Assembly (NCBI GenBank): GCA_948099385.1
Contig: CANUEZ040000167.1
Location: 1,880,001 to 1,944,000 of the forward strand
Reading direction: 5' to 3'
DNA: 64,000 nucleotides
Source: Fasciola hepatica
Taxonomy: Eukaryota; Platyhelminthes; Trematoda; Plagiorchiida; Fasciolidae
This document shows, in pieces, positions 31,218 to 44,339 of this stretch. The translations under genes and the position numbers were made by a program. How positions within the stretch are numbered: the first letter of the stretch is position 1; every line of letters starts with the position of its first letter. The notes below the pieces were generated by a model. It saw nothing but the letters and a program-made list of their open reading frames with translations. It was not told the DNA's origin and searched no databases.

Positions 31218-32272
31218 TTTTACATATATATTAATTATCAAGTGAAAGTACATACATAGGTACAGGTTCCACTTGAAGTATTTATGCTCACTAATTATGC
31301 TCGGTATTTTCCCGAGCGAGGTGCGTAAACCATACCTATCTACATCATAATTCAGGTATACAAATGGAAATGAGCTTCTTTGTTCGTACGATAAATTTAG
31401 CTGTATAGGTCCCCATCTTGCTGTACAATTCCCAAATGTGCGTATGGGTTACCGCGGACCACATCCCTATGCGAATGGCTGTACTTTTCCGAAAATGGCA
31501 ACTGAGTTATCGCTGTAGTATCCAGGTGCGTAAGAAACACAAAAAAGCACTCGCGTTACCAGCACGTCCGACAGAATGAGGAACCAAGTGGCACGACATT
31601 CCAGGGCGTTAGCCGTCTGAAATGGGTACCAATGTCGGTGAGTCACTCAGCAATTTAGATATCTGCTTGCCACCAGGAAGCACCACACACACAGTACAAG
31701 TGAATCTGCGCAGCAAGAAACACACCGTAGAAGCACAGTCGACAGATAAAGTCTATTGACGAGTTAATCTGCTCCACAATCCAGAGAGCAAAATGTACAG
31801 CGCGAGAGGTCCAAGGGCGGGAGGAAGAAAGAGAGAGTCCAGGGTTCATTTGAACAATGTGGATGTTTTATTCATGATCATGGAGAGTTTGGTCTTGACA
31901 GTCATCCGCGCCTCTTGGTTCATTCAGTTTGTTCACTTCTGAAAGGCAGAAGGAAAGTAAGGTACAATGATTAAGGCGGGTTGTTTAAATATCTGAGGCT
32001 GACTACGTGGCTCACGCATTCAAATGGACGCCAAATTTTCAAATAACGCGCTGTTGGACCACAGAACGCTACCGTGTTGGGGCGGCCACAGTAACAAAAA
32101 ACGCACAATATCTTGCAGTTTCTCACTATGAACAATCACTTAGGCTGAATGGGAGTGCGACACTCGTACACATACAGCGGAAGAAAATTAAATAATAGAT
32201 GTCTGTTTCACTCTTGTTTTTGTTGGCCAAGAAGTTACTGAGGGAGACCCAGGTAGAAATCTAACCTCCTCT
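31218..32272. other. Noncoding, possibly 3'UTR of the minus-strand LINE
   Basis: Lies between the ATT tail of one LINE and the ORF2 end of another on the opposite strand. An AATAAA is on the minus strand near 31867-31875. No gene recognised. Confidence 0.35.
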
Positions 32273-34443
32273 TTAAGGTAGTTTTGCTCTGCGAGAGAAC
32301 GATATCTTCCGGGAGAGCACTCCACAGGGTGATAACACTGTATCCAAAATAGTCAATTCGCAGAGAATACGTAGTCTTGGTATAAAACCCTTTCTACTGT
32401 GACCACGGAGAGAAGAGGCTGGACGGGCGGAGAAAAAGCAACAGCCTTGACCTGATTCAAAAAAGAGAAACACCAAGAACAGATCACCTCTTACGCATCT
32501 TAAGCCAAGAGGATAGAGGTTGAGGAGTGTAGGTACTTGTACATTTCTGGCTTTCCCCACGACTCTCCACGTCTTTTGGTGCAACACTCCTTTGTTGTAC
32601 CGAAGTTTTAATGTAAAACACACAACCGTTTTGAACATCACCACCACGTCATGCGAAATGGCTGCCAGTAAACCTCTAATTCTGGCATGGTTTCGTCTTC
32701 TGATTTGAAGGGTCTTAAAATTATATCGGTCGGAACTAACTGTGAGAAACAAAACGTTTTAGAATCTTCCACGGCGTCACTTGGCACTTCTCTCAATACC
32801 ATTCTGTTCTGTCCAACGAATGGCTGTCGGACCGAACTGAGCTGAAAATATTGGCGGACGTTGGCTCCTTGGCGCTCATTTCCTGATCACAAAAACTGCG
32901 AACAACTGTGAGTTTGAGTCACACCTTTTGTTTCATTTTAATTTCCAATGTAAATACCATTTTGGCCTTTTATCACAGCACGCTCCTCCTCCCATCTTAG
33001 TTTGGTAGTTTCGTCTTAGATATTGTTGACATTATTTAGTTTACCATATAGACGGAGTAGTGCACTACATGAGTGAGAGACTGACGGGATAAGGTAGGTA
33101 GAACAGACCCAGCACTACTTTGGCGGAGGCCCTCTGAACTCTATCTAGGATCTCACGGTCTCGGACAAGACCAGAGTGCTCTATCTGACTGCCGTACTCC
33201 AGCAGAGGTCGGATATTTGCGCCGAAAGGTACGGGTAAACAATCCCTAGAGATTCACCTTAAGGACCTTCGAATCATATTTAGGACTCAAAAGGGAGACT
33301 TGCTTGCAAGTTGGTGATCATGAGAAAGGGACAAGTTACAGTCTAACCAGAAACCAAGCGCCTAGTGTCGGTCAACCCTGGGCAGTGTGGTCGCTCCGAT
33401 AATGGGAAACTTGTGACCAGTCTCTCTGCCGAAAGACATGCTGACGCATTTGTCATCACTAACTGAGGGGTTCCAAGGGGTTCCAGCGTTCTTTTCATCA
33501 TCTGCAATTTGCAGGTTTTCACGGCTTGAACTCCAGAAGGTTACATCGTCTGCGTACATGACAATGTTTGTAGGAAAGGCTGCTGAAAGACCGTTTATGT
33601 TGATCCGGAAAGAAAGAGGACCTAAATCCAATCCTTGTTGGACCCCAGTTGATACTCGTGAGGGTTGAAACAAAACTCTTTCCACCGTAACCACGAAGGT
33701 TTGGTTACTAAGGAAGCTGCGTAAGATGGCCAGCATGGAGCCTTTCAGTCCGTAAGCTTGCGGCCCATAAAGAAGAGGGGCATGGGGGACCTTGTCAAAG
33801 ACCCCGGCGGAATTGATGAATAAGGCGTGTGAGAGCTAGCCATCATAGTAGGCTTTTGTCGGACTTTCCATGACAGAAACCACGTTGGTGATGCACCATC
33901 TGTCAGGAAGAATCCCATGTTAGGACGCGGAGAGGATCCTATTTGTATGTAGATGGGAGAGAACCGCACACTTTAGAATACGCTGGAAAATGTTCCCCGT
34001 GGTTCGAGTCAGACTTGTGGGTCTGTAACTAAAAACAAGGTGTCTACTACTCTTCTTATAGGTGAGTGCGATGACTGCCTTTTCCAGCCGCTGGGAAAAA
34101 CTCCGTCTTCAACTCGTCGCTGGAAAAGGGAAGAATAAGGAGCAGCTAATGGGTCTGCGGTTTCCTTGAGAATGCGGGAGTGGATTGAGTCAGGGCCCTT
34201 GGAGCAATATTGGTTGAGCCTACGAAAACCTTGTGCAACCTCACATATGGGAACAGTGATATTGCTAAGAGTAGTGACTAAAGATATCAGGAGCATAGTG
34301 GTGTGGGATGATATCGGCATGGATCTAAAATCCATGCGAAAGTGGGGACTGAAAACCCCTACCACTTGGCCAGGGGAAGTGATTCCGAATTCGGCATGAT
34401 CTTTGAGAGCAAGTGGGGTCCGAGCTGTGCCCCTAGGCGGCAC
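32273..34443 (-). pseudogene. Reverse transcriptase and C-terminal domain of the YADD-type LINE
   Basis: Minus-strand reading from 34443 gives KGPDSIHSRILKETADPLA and VFPSGWKRQ (RT entry). After several frame changes come LRSFLSNQTFVVTVE, VSTGVQQGLDLGPLSF and the catalytic VMYADDV near 33550, matching the usual 'VPQGSVLGPLLF...YADD' order. The C-terminal part near 32500 reads LYPLGLRCVRGDLFLV, like the 'YPLxxRRxRGDL' segment typical of this RT group. Frames break at about 34010, 33745 and 33362. It is a decayed copy; catalytic Asp residues happen to survive. Confidence 0.8.
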
Positions 34444-35087
34444 ATGTGCTGAAAGAAAAACGCCTTGTTAGTCCGTGCTCTAGCAAGTGCAGACCTTTGG
34501 ACCACACCTTGACAGGACCTAATCTTGTTGTTGCATTTGTAACGGATAATTCTGAAGCCTTTTGCAATGCAAGCAAGACCCGCGGATTTATATTTAGCAA
34601 AGGGGTGTGCGCTTCCATCTAGAATGAGTATAAAGGAGCGAGGGACGGGGCCGCTCGTCAGTCTGTGGAAAACCAATTCTGGGGACAAATAGCATATCAG
34701 CTAAGGACATGAACTGTTTGTGATTCTCTGTGATTTCATAAGCAGAGTTGCCGACTTTAGCTGAATTTAGCTGGAAGCCAATAAATGCACATACTTGGTC
34801 AAAATTGTTCTGTTTGGAGGGTCTAAAAATTTTGGTTCCTGGGGAGGAGGAGTCCAATTCACAATATAATCGAACCCAATGAGAATGTGGTCTCATTTAC
34901 CGAGAGGTGTCAAGTAGTGCACTGCATCTATTTAGAACCATTCACTGGTGACGAAAGGATCCAGTAGGGACGGGGCATGTCCTGTGTGAGATCTGGTCTG
35001 ATCTTTTACGTTCTGCACCTATGAGTTCTTGATTACGAGATCTGGGAGGGATTTATCTAAGGTGGCATCAGGGGCACGAGCTCTTTG

Positions 35088-35570
35088 CTAGTCCATACTG
35101 AGTGAGTTGAAGTCACCAGTGACTAACAGACGGGTGAAGTCTGTGTAGCTTTTCAGGGAGCCTAGTAAGTCCGTGCAACCTAGGCTATCGGTTGAATTGC
35201 ATGCAGGGGGGCGGTAAACTACACCAAGCAGTGGGATGTCTGTCCTAGAGCGTGTGAAGACAATCCACAAACAGCCAATACATGAAAAGGTGGAATTTGG
35301 TAATAGAGTGGGAAGAGGGATAGGATTATCCTAGCATATGATGACCCCTCCAGCACGACCCCTGCTGGAGTCTTGTCTTACTGTGAAGTGTCCCGGGATG
35401 GATATTTTGGGGTTATGCGTGTCGAGGTTGAGCCAAGTTTCTGTGAGGGCTATGATCTGAGACATGCCACCCACTGCAGGCTGCCGAAGCTCCGGAATCT
35501 TATCCAAAATACTCAGGCAATTGCTTAAAACCCTTGAGCACGTGCTTAGAAATTTCCGCAGAATCGCCAA
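35088..35570 (-). pseudogene. APE-type endonuclease fragment of the YADD-type LINE
   Basis: Minus-strand frames give IIALTETWLN (catalytic Glu region), IPGHFTVRQDSSRGRAGG, then after a frame change LLGVVYRPPACNSTD and LLVTGDFNSLSMD (GDFN box). This is the order of the first half of a LINE endonuclease. It leads toward the RT remnant at lower coordinates. Confidence 0.8.
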
Positions 35571-35659
35571 AGGCAGCTGATTTCGGGTTTTAAGAGGAGG
35601 AGAGAGGGAGATTAGGAGGTGGAAAGGAGGTCCTGAGGGGGGGGGGGGTCGGGGCCGAA

Positions 35660-38340
35660 GATACTCCGGCTCGAACCTCTTTGGTTACGTCGTATTCAGC
35701 TAAATCCTTTATTTCTCATCAACCTCCTGCACTCAAACGTCCACTCATCTGATAACCCACTTGGTTTCTCTAGTGCGACTCTTTACTCCCTCCGTCACAG
35801 ACAATTCACCATTACAGCCCCCCAATTTAGGATCTCAGTCAGATCAAGATACTTCTTGGTTATCTGTCCCAACCTCTGGAATAAGCTTACTGACTCGCTG
35901 CAATCGTGTCGCCCGATAGAGCAATTTAAAGGAGCGTTATGCAGAATGCTAGATGCATCTTTTGTAATCTGCTTGACCCGCAATAACATAAAATAGACGA
36001 AGCATATGAAGGCTGTCTTGATTATTAAACCGAAATGGGCCACAGCCTTTTGCGTCCGACCCCTTTGTCATGACCCGTCTGATAATCACATCCACGAATG
36101 CAGACACATATATATGTATGTGTATGTGTGTATTTATATATATATATGTATGTATATACGTGCATATATATATATCTTGGATATGCTTCGCTCACGTGAT
36201 CATCGCACTTTCATAGCTTACCCTCCGCAACTTCACCTTTTCTGTGTTATTCTCGAGCCCACGCAATAACATTGATGATAATAGTCAGAGGTGATTTGTC
36301 TTGCGCGTTGTTGACTCATCTACCCATCCAAAATGCGTACTGACACTAGCTTCTTTTAAAAAACCGTTTTGTCTTTTAACGGTGAGTGCTCGCCTCCACT
36401 CAATTCCTCTGTCTCAGGCTAGAACTCAGCGGTCTCATCCTGCTTTTCTTGCGCCTTTCTCATATACTGGAGTCTTGCCACGCAGATTACTATTCTTCAG
36501 TACCTAAGCGTCACTGCTCTGCGCATGTGCTCATGGTAAGTTTAGACCCCATTCCAACCAAGATCCGTATGCCTCTGATTTCTCATGACCCCACGGAATA
36601 CTAGCACATTTGCATTCACATGAAAAAGCTCCAACTTATCACTGAGGTTTTTCCTTCCTTTTCACTATATGCCGTCCTCGACCACAGCTGGTAAACCGAC
36701 CAGACGGCTGTCTTCTTATTCTTCTCCCACATCGTACCCACTACTACTGTTTCATTCCTGGTTCCCAAATGGATCCCCTCTTCTTATCCACCACTTACCT
36801 GATATCTCCTTCAATCTTTACTATCGCCCAAATACCATAGAAAACATCCAGTCTCCATTCTGGGGTCCCAAATAGACCGGCCTACTAGCCGAATAATAAC
36901 TAAATGTTCAGTTGGAATGTTCATTATCTGGTTTCCGTCAAAACGATAACCATAACCCACAGCTAGAACACTCTCCAGACTGCCGCACTCCTGATCTCTT
37001 TCAAATCACTTTGGTCACTTGAGTAGCCGTCGGCCGACTCAACGTTACTCCCGGACTAGACGATTTGATTAATCGGATTGACAGGGGTTTAAACCTATAC
37101 TCTCGCCTGCTGACGTTATAAGGGGCACATTACACGGCTGACCATAATCATATAACCGGAGCAACAAACCCTCACGAAAGTCTCACCGGATCGCAGAGCC
37201 GATTGCGAGCAGAGACCATCGCCCCACACCCGCTCAACATCCATTTCCAGCGCTCCATTCCAACAGTTCAATTCATTCAGCGCTGCAGCACGGAACCGAC
37301 GACCGAAACCCAGCCCTCGCCGCTACTCTCCCAACCTATTCTGCCCATTTCGTCAAACTAGCGCCTTTTTGCCTGCTACATTCACTATTCTAACCGCCGT
37401 CACCTGCAACGAAGGTCTTTATGAAACAGAATACCAGCCATCTCTAGCCAAGCGGAACCTGAATATTAGTTCTTTTATCACATATAAAAAACTTCATCTT
37501 TAAACCCTTCCAACTTCTGCCTAGCCGCATCAGTAGCGTTTGCCCTCACTAGTCTGTTTTCTCGACGGCTCCCCTTTGAAAGTCCGTTTTGTGCCCGTAT
37601 ACCATTCATGCTCTTCAAAAGTTCACCGCATTCACTGTGAATGTTTTTTCTTTCATGTGAATTTCTATATGACACTGAAATCGCCTGCACAAAAATCCGT
37701 CTTATTAGAACATTTGACTCACTTGCATTTATTTCACATGCTACCCCCACAATTAGTTGCCCAATGCTGGATCAATCATCTAAATTTCGCTGGCTTCTCT
37801 GACTGCAAGTTGGTAGCCTCGTGCGGACTTTACCTTTAATCCTGTTCTTTGGTAACTCTCCCGCCTGGTTACTCGTTAGTGACCATCCAAGTATCCAGTT
37901 GGTACACCCTCACGTCCATTTCTGGATGCCGTGACCCGCCGCAGCCAGTTTTCGGCACTTGTAAGGCATAACGTGTATTACTTCTGCCTCAGTTTGCTGT
38001 CCATGTTGTGATATTCGACCTATTTTCTTTCTGGTCCTTGAGACCACTGCACTTTTAACATTCTCCACTGTCGCTTATATCAACATTCTCACTTTTGTCC
38101 AGCTATCCGCACCGCCCTCACCGAATTCGAAACGGGTTTATAATTCCCTGCTTTAACCGTTACCACTTTGGTTCACTCAAACACTACACGGCTTTACTGT
38201 CTTATCTCTGTTACTGTGTGGTTCCTGAATATAAAAACTGTGAATACCTCACATTGTTATATACTGCTGTGTTCTCTGATCTTGCCTTGTGCATGTACGT
38301 TGACCACGATCAAGAAATATACAATTATCAGTTATCAAGA
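35660..38340 (+). mobile_element. Type II LINE fragment nested in the YADD-type LINE
   Basis: Starts with the ORF2 C-terminus just after a 12-G run (35637-35648), then a 3'UTR that aligns with 22.6-24.65 kb. It ends TTGACCACGATCAAGAAATATACAAT plus a degenerate tail, followed by GGGGGG at 38345. The G runs on both sides may be the insertion site. AT repeats at about 36100-36175 correspond to those of the other copy. Confidence 0.75.
35670..35996 (+). pseudogene. LINE ORF2 C-terminal fragment
   Basis: An open 108-codon frame ends at TAG 35994-35996. It starts LEPLWLRRIQLNPLFL and includes LYSLRHRQFTITAP and CPNLWNKLTDSL, the conserved C-terminal box of the type I and II ORF2 proteins. Everything upstream is missing. 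Confidence 0.88.
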
Positions 38341-38810
38341 TATTGGGGGGCTAGAGGATAAGCAGACTTTTGGGGAACTGGTAAGTTTCGTAGTCTAATA
38401 ATCCGGGAGGTATCATACCAGGCGGACGGTCTACGTCCCTCAATCTCTGAAAAGAATGGGCTGTTTTTGTGGTTTACATTTGGGTGCCTTACGTGATTCA
38501 CTGCTCTGAACCTTCTAGTTGGTGATCCTCTTTTTTAACACCGCAGCCGAGACCTCTTCTGAGGAGTCAACCTCCTGACCGCGGCGTTCAGCAGAATTAG
38601 GTTGCAGGTTTGTATCTGGATCCGAGGATGGGTGGGTCTCGTCCGGTAATGCGGTCTTATTAGCAATGTTGAGGTCAGGGATATTTTTGTAAGCATCAGG
38701 TGTTTGGTAGCACTAGGTCTACCACCGAGGGTACTTTCCGCGAGGAGAGATGGAGTGAGTAGGGAAGCTACGGATGGTGGACATGGGGCTCGATCCTCAA
38801 GGCGAGCTAC

Positions 38811-39194
38811 CTAGGCGAAAGGCAGCACCCTGAGCTCAGGATTGACTTTTTGTGGGGTTGCTGGCTTAGCCTTTTCATTGCCGAGTCTTAGATGAAGTGG
38901 CTTGTCAATGGATGCGCCCTTGAGCCCCTTTACTTCCTCTTCAAGCTTTGTGGCTGAGGAAACAATTCTTTTGGCTGCCTCTGTGGAGCTCATTTCAATT
39001 AAAATGCCGGATACCCGGTTGGTGCTTTTGTTTACCAGCCAAGTGGTCCGACCTTTGAGTGGGAGAGGGAGCTTAAGGCCATTTAACAAATGGGCATGGG
39101 TGTCATGACGGTGATCCAAAGTGAGGGGGCGACCCCCAAAGGGTGACTCACCTTGGGCACTCCTCGATGTCTTGCAGAATATAGGTGACATCAA
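38811..39194 (-). pseudogene. Possible ORF1 fragment of the YADD-type LINE
   Basis: A 127-codon minus-strand frame includes KGRTTWLVNKSTNRVSGILI and MSSTEAAKRIVSSATKLEEE. The alternation of strands and helices and its place upstream of the endonuclease fit an ORF1-type RNA-binding protein, but I do not recognise it securely. It could be an unrelated remnant. Confidence 0.4.
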
Positions 39195-40080
39195 GAATTT
39201 ACTGCTCAGATACTTTCACACCTGATCGGCTGCCTGTGATACTGGGAGGGATTTGATAACCAAGACCCTCAGGCTGGTTAACTCATCTTAAAGTGTGCGG
39301 ACAGTGGCCTTTAGCTCAAACATCCCTGCGGCATGATTTCAGACTTCACATTTCAGTGCATCCGTTGACAGCACATAATGAAGGACCATCTCGCCCGGAT
39401 TGAGGAGTGAGACGCTGATCACAGAGGATGACTTACGTTGCCTCGTGGGGAGAGTAGCCTCATCTAAGGAGGTAGTTTTATCAATGGTCGGCTAACTTGA
39501 CATTATTCAGGATCGAATCAATACAGATAAAATTGGCTTAAGTGGAGGTAGGGGCGAGCAATGTTTTCTTCAACCTCAAAATTTCAGAAACGGCCAGACT
39601 CACCAAGGGAGACGATCGTACAGCTGGTGTAATGCAGTGATAATATTTACCACAGTGGATGCAATACTACATCTGGGCAATGGAAATAGAGCCAAATAAA
39701 GGGGAACCTGAATTAGATGTTTGGATAACCCTGACCTCAGATACAGTCCATCGTTCACCTTGCCTTATTGCATCCCCCAATCTATGTTGCGTGGCACACA
39801 AGCCCACTCCTCCAGATGAACTAATGAACTTTTCTTGCTTCTTAATAACAGCCGCTCGGTAGCCATAAAATCACTCGATTGAGAACCTTAGCTCTATCCA
39901 TCGTCCCTGACATAAAGTTAGCCAACGAGTCATGGCTACCCTAGCAGTCCCATCTTGATCGTATAAGCATCACATATTATCATTGTTTTCCGAGCTCCCA
40001 CTGATCTAGACGAGATAGCGGGTACCTAGTCTATGGTCGCCACACTCCCCCAGCAACTATTCCACTGTCCCTAACCTGGA
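39195..40080. other. No supported feature
   Basis: Possibly more of the 5' region of the YADD-type LINE: a short Cys/His-containing frame near 39640-39680 on the minus strand. Not enough to annotate. Confidence 0.3.
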
Positions 40081-40845
40081 AAGAGCGAACAACTCCCCTT
40101 GGCAACCTATAAACATCTGCATCCAAGCGATCGTACTAAGTTGTTTTTACAGTTCTACCCGATTATCAATGACTACTTGGCCAGGCATCACACATTCATC
40201 TGTTGCCCAATTCTTATCCCCATGTTGGTGCACTAAATTCCTTTACTCTGAGGAAACAATCTGCCCAACGTTTAAATGTTTTCTATCCGGCCACTTTCGC
40301 TAACACATGGGATATCTAACCCGGAAGATGATCTGTTCACTGGGTATATAACTGACTCAGCCCCTATTCGTTTGCTAAGCGGTATAAATGTAGTCCTCGA
40401 CGGATTTTTTTCCTCAATCCCAACTTCACTCCTTTTTGTTTTCAGATTTCCAATCCCGGCCCCTTTCTTACGACGCGAAGCGCAGTTGCTGGTTTATGTC
40501 TCCCTTGTGAATTTCTCTTTCTTTGAGGTAAACTAGATTTCCGTCATTCCTCTTCGATTCATCCGCAGCTCCGTCCTCCTTTGTATTATTTGTGTGTAAG
40601 TCTATCATCTCTGCTATTCTCATCCAGCCTTACCTGGATTCGGCCGGCCTGTCCACCCGACCTTGAGTTTTTACTTGCCAGGCGCTACGATAACAAGTAA
40701 CCTGAACACTTTCTCCAATACCATATCGAGTGCACATAATTGTTTAACCATCTTGACATTTGGGTTCCACTTTCAACTGTGCCGTTTGATCTTACTTTGC
40801 AGCATGCTTCGGGGCTATTCGAGGTAAACCATTATTATTATTATT
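40080..40845 (+). mobile_element. Type I-like LINE 3' segment (third relative of the 30.4/60.5 kb copies)
   Basis: About 40190-40520 aligns with the flanks of the 535-bp block (TTCACTGGGTATATAACTGACTCAGCC, CTGGTTTATGTCTCCCTTG). The end reads GCATGCTTCGGGGCTATTCGAGGTAAACC plus ATT units at 40831-40845. Its counterpart of the 535-bp block is strongly diverged. Confidence 0.65.
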
Positions 40846-40888
40846 GTTCTTACTATCATAACTGCTACTACTAGCACCCATGTTATTG

Positions 40889-41105
40889 CCTTTACTGCAG
40901 CTCTAGACCACCTCGTGGGTGCCCCACTGGTTGAGGGTGACTTTAACTATCCTCAGATGAACTGGTCCATCACCAAGGGCCCCCCACTCCGGCTTGTTTT
41001 CTTTCATGCTTTCCCGGAGGGGGCCGGACTCAGCACGTAAACACACCCACTGGAGGGCAGAATATTCTCGACTCAGTCTTAACAAATAGCTTACCTGGCG
41101 TTATT
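40889..41105 (+). pseudogene. LINE endonuclease fragment
   Basis: Reads ALDHLVGAPLVEGDFNYPQMNW (split across fields of the GDFN box), then after a slip GLSQHVNTP, GGQNILDSVLTNS. This is the second half of an APE endonuclease and resembles the YADD family more than types I/II. Short and frame-broken. Confidence 0.75.
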
Positions 41106-43930
41106 AATAATGCTACTACTAATGATATTGGTTTATTTCGGAGACGCCCGAGGCATGCCTGGTGCATGATCAACTGTTTGCAAGTGATGGATTAAACAGA
41201 CAAAACCCCTGAACATGCAGAAATTTACATGACAGGAGTTGAAAAGGGGCTAAGAAGGGGGAGTAACGTGGGATGAAAGTATGGCAAATGTATTCACACC
41301 AAAGAAAATGTACTGAGTTTAAATGGACCCACGGACGGATTCAAATGGACGCCCGGTAAGTTTGAAATGTCAAGGTCAGGTGGAGGACCCGGCTGGTCAG
41401 TATACGGATATCTGAAAGCTGACTGATACATTTGAGAAAGGCTAGAAATCAGCATAAAAACTTTAATAGCGGGAGACGAAGAGGTAAAGTGAGATTCACT
41501 GCAAAGGATTAGGTAGCAGCGAAGCATAGGAACTCCGCAATAGATGGTTGGCGAACAAGGCATAAAACTCATTGTAAAACAGGGAACGAGCAAAGTAAGA
41601 CGTAGAGGGTGGATCAGGTAAAAAGATAGTCCATAGGAATTGGACACAGTAGATGTGAGACATAGATGTAGAAGGAATGGATGCATATCATGGCGGTCAG
41701 CGAGATGGCAGCAAGAGAGATGGCCTGTGAGGATTTGCAGTATACAGAGCGAATGCATATGTACATATGTGCACTTGTTTATATATACGTATATATATGC
41801 ATATAAGAGAAGCCGGATCAATAAAAATGGAGTCCTAGGAAAAAATTCTCAGTTATAACGAGGGGCAGGTTAGTTTAGGTCGAATGTTTGTAGAATTAAC
41901 TTTGGAATATCGTGTGAATTATCCTCATGACAGGTGAACTTGGCGGATCAACAGAGAGAGAGTGGAGAGTGTGGAAGCACAGAAAAGGCGACGACTGAGG
42001 AGCAGATCAAAAATGGGGAGATGAAGGATAGTATCGAAGAGAACAAGTGAGAATGGATCATGTAACCTGATTTATGTAAGTGAGACATGTGGTGTTTGTC
42101 AATAACGGGAGAAGCATTAATAAATGTGCTTACATTATTCAGCAGGAAGATAGTGGCGATGGAGATGGCTAAGCAGTGCAGAGCGATTGTGCATACAAAG
42201 TGAAGAAAGTTACCTGAGAGGTAAAACTGTCCGTGGTGCAAGATGCAGCAGCTGTGATGGCAACCAGCGTGGGAGAGAAATGAGCACAAAGGGTACCAGA
42301 TGGCGATAGCAGATCAAAGGGACCGAAGCTGTTAATGAGAACCATGACGAAACAGTGATATTACACTAGGTGGCAAATAAAAAAGCAGAACGGTCTGAGG
42401 GGCGCGCATAAAATGCCTGTGGCAAACAATAAAAAAACAGGAGATGGGAGCACGGGTCGAAAAAGACAGGTGAGACATAACCAGTAAGATCACCTCATTG
42501 CAGGTGGAACACGAAAAAGGCAGAGAGGAAAGAAGCACCGGGACAGGTAAACCGGTGGACGAACATAACGCATGAACTATGGATGCTCATCGGAGTCGAG
42601 GACATGAAAATTGGGAGCTGCGTGCATGCAGGCAATTGTACAAGTGGATGTAAATGGACGATACTAATTGGAGCGCTGCCAAGTGGAAGGATCCACAGGG
42701 GAATTGCGGATCCAGGCAAGGAAAATAGAGTGTTAGTGACTGGATAATAAATGTGGCTGTGAGAGACGCAGAGTTTGGAACGGCAGTTCTAATATGAGAA
42801 TTGATCATGGGTGCTGGTGGGGCTGGTGTAATGGTATCAAGCGTAAGAAGGGAGAACGAGGGAGGGTTTGACGAAACGGTAGACAGTGAGGCGTAAGAAT
42901 GCGATCAATGAGCTTAATAGGCTTAGGGTGATAATAAATGAATAGATACTACAAGCCCGCAACTCCGACCTATGTGATGAAATAAAATATTGGCGATCGT
43001 CGGCAGAGTGAAGTGGGTGGAACGACAGTGACCTTCAATGAGAGGTGGCACAGTGAGAGTCGATGGGAGCAAGGACAGGGTGGGTAGGTGTGCATACCAT
43101 AGAGGAACGAAAAAATGGATGTGATAAGAGTGATAGGTGGGCGTACAGTGGCGAACAAGGATAGTTGGAGCATGCGATCTGCAGCCGACAGCTTTAGAGC
43201 GTACAATCCGCAACCGGTGCTAGTGGATGGGACTGGCCGTGCGCTGGACGCCCAACCTGAAAAAGCACTTCGAAGTGAACACAGGAGGTGTGATCCACCC
43301 GCCTGATTGCCCTCGCACATCGATGCAGACGACCTGCACGCCCGATGTGCGCCTGCCAAAGCGGTGGATCTGACCGCGCCCCGCACCTTTGGGAATGGCA
43401 CCGATGTTCGTTGATGGTTACGCATGTGGGGCGTAGTTCAAATATGAAAATATGAGACATAAGTTCGTCGGTCGGATGGCCAGGTTGCGAGGGGTTCCAG
43501 AGGACGGGGCCGGAGTTTAGTAATCGACCAAACGGCTGCTTTATTCAGGCGCGTAATACAGCTTTGAGGGTGAAACGCACATAAGGAGAGAACTGGAAAA
43601 GGAAGGCAGATAAAAAAGAGCAGTCAGGGTGTGCCCCTGCTGTGGATCAACGGTTAATGGAGGCATGTAAAAGCCAGTAAAGGACGAGGCATAAGAGTGA
43701 CAGAGACTAAGGTTTAAGGTGGAAGCAAACAAGATGAAAATGGTGGTATTTCAATTGGTTTGATTCAATAACGAAATGGCCACAGCTAGTCTAACGTAAA
43801 GAACTCAGTCAGATAGATGAAACTGTCTATCGTTGATTGTGTTCTTAATTGAAGGGAGCGGGGTCGGCGAAGTAGTTGGTCTTAGACGTCCAGGCCCCTC
43901 TCGTAAGCTATATCTGCTGCAATGCTCATA
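41100..43930 (-). mobile_element. Type I LINE, 5'-truncated just inside the ORF2 end
   Basis: On the minus strand only the last residues of ORF2 remain (ADIAYERGLDV, stop TAA at 43884-43882), followed by a 2.75 kb 3'UTR with the 79-nt block. The end reads GGGCGTCTCCGAAATAAACC and a degenerate ATT tail (41100-41129). It aligns along its length with 16773-19319. No gene is supported in the 3'UTR. Confidence 0.8.
43292..43370 (-). ncRNA. 79-nt nested stem-loop block (copy 3)
   Basis: Outer GATCCACC/GGTGGATC, middle CGCACATCG/CGATGTGCG and inner TGCAG/CTGCA are all perfect. A perfect CACTTCGAAGTG palindrome lies at 43267-43278 and the second hairpin at 43203-43230. Confidence 0.65.
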
Positions 43931-44339
43931 TTAGATAACTGGAGTGCACGGGTGACTCTGAGATATGGGATGAGTGCCGACAAGAACCCAAGTCAAGCGC
44001 CTATTCGTGGGCAGTGACCAAAAGACTGTCACACGTACTTTTACCTGCTCCCTCAGTGATCCCCTTCTAATGATATTATCTACCCTTGTGGCCTCTGCAA
44101 AAGGGATACACTGCAAAGAATTGGTTCGCTTTTGAGCCTGGGATTCATTCATCCTCGTTGCGTACTCTCAGACTGCAGCTGACTCCTGTTATAACAAAAT
44201 TAACATCTACCCAAACAGCATTAAATTGGCCTCCATTTCATCCACTCAGCGCAGAGTCACATGAACATCGAGAACTGAGCCTAAGCTCTTAAGCCCGCAG
44301 CACAAATACCAACAAACAAAAGATTTCTCCATTCTATTA

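Larger units (their letters stand above)
32273..39500 (-). mobile_element. Third LINE family (YADD type), decayed and interrupted
   Basis: Minus-strand pieces in order: a possible ORF1 (39194-38811), endonuclease (35570-35088), RT (34443-33362) and C-terminal domain (32752-32273). A type II LINE fragment in the opposite orientation sits between ORF1 and the endonuclease (35660-38340). Sequence differs clearly from types I and II, but the class is the same CR1/Jockey-like group. The 5' limit is unknown. Confidence 0.65.
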
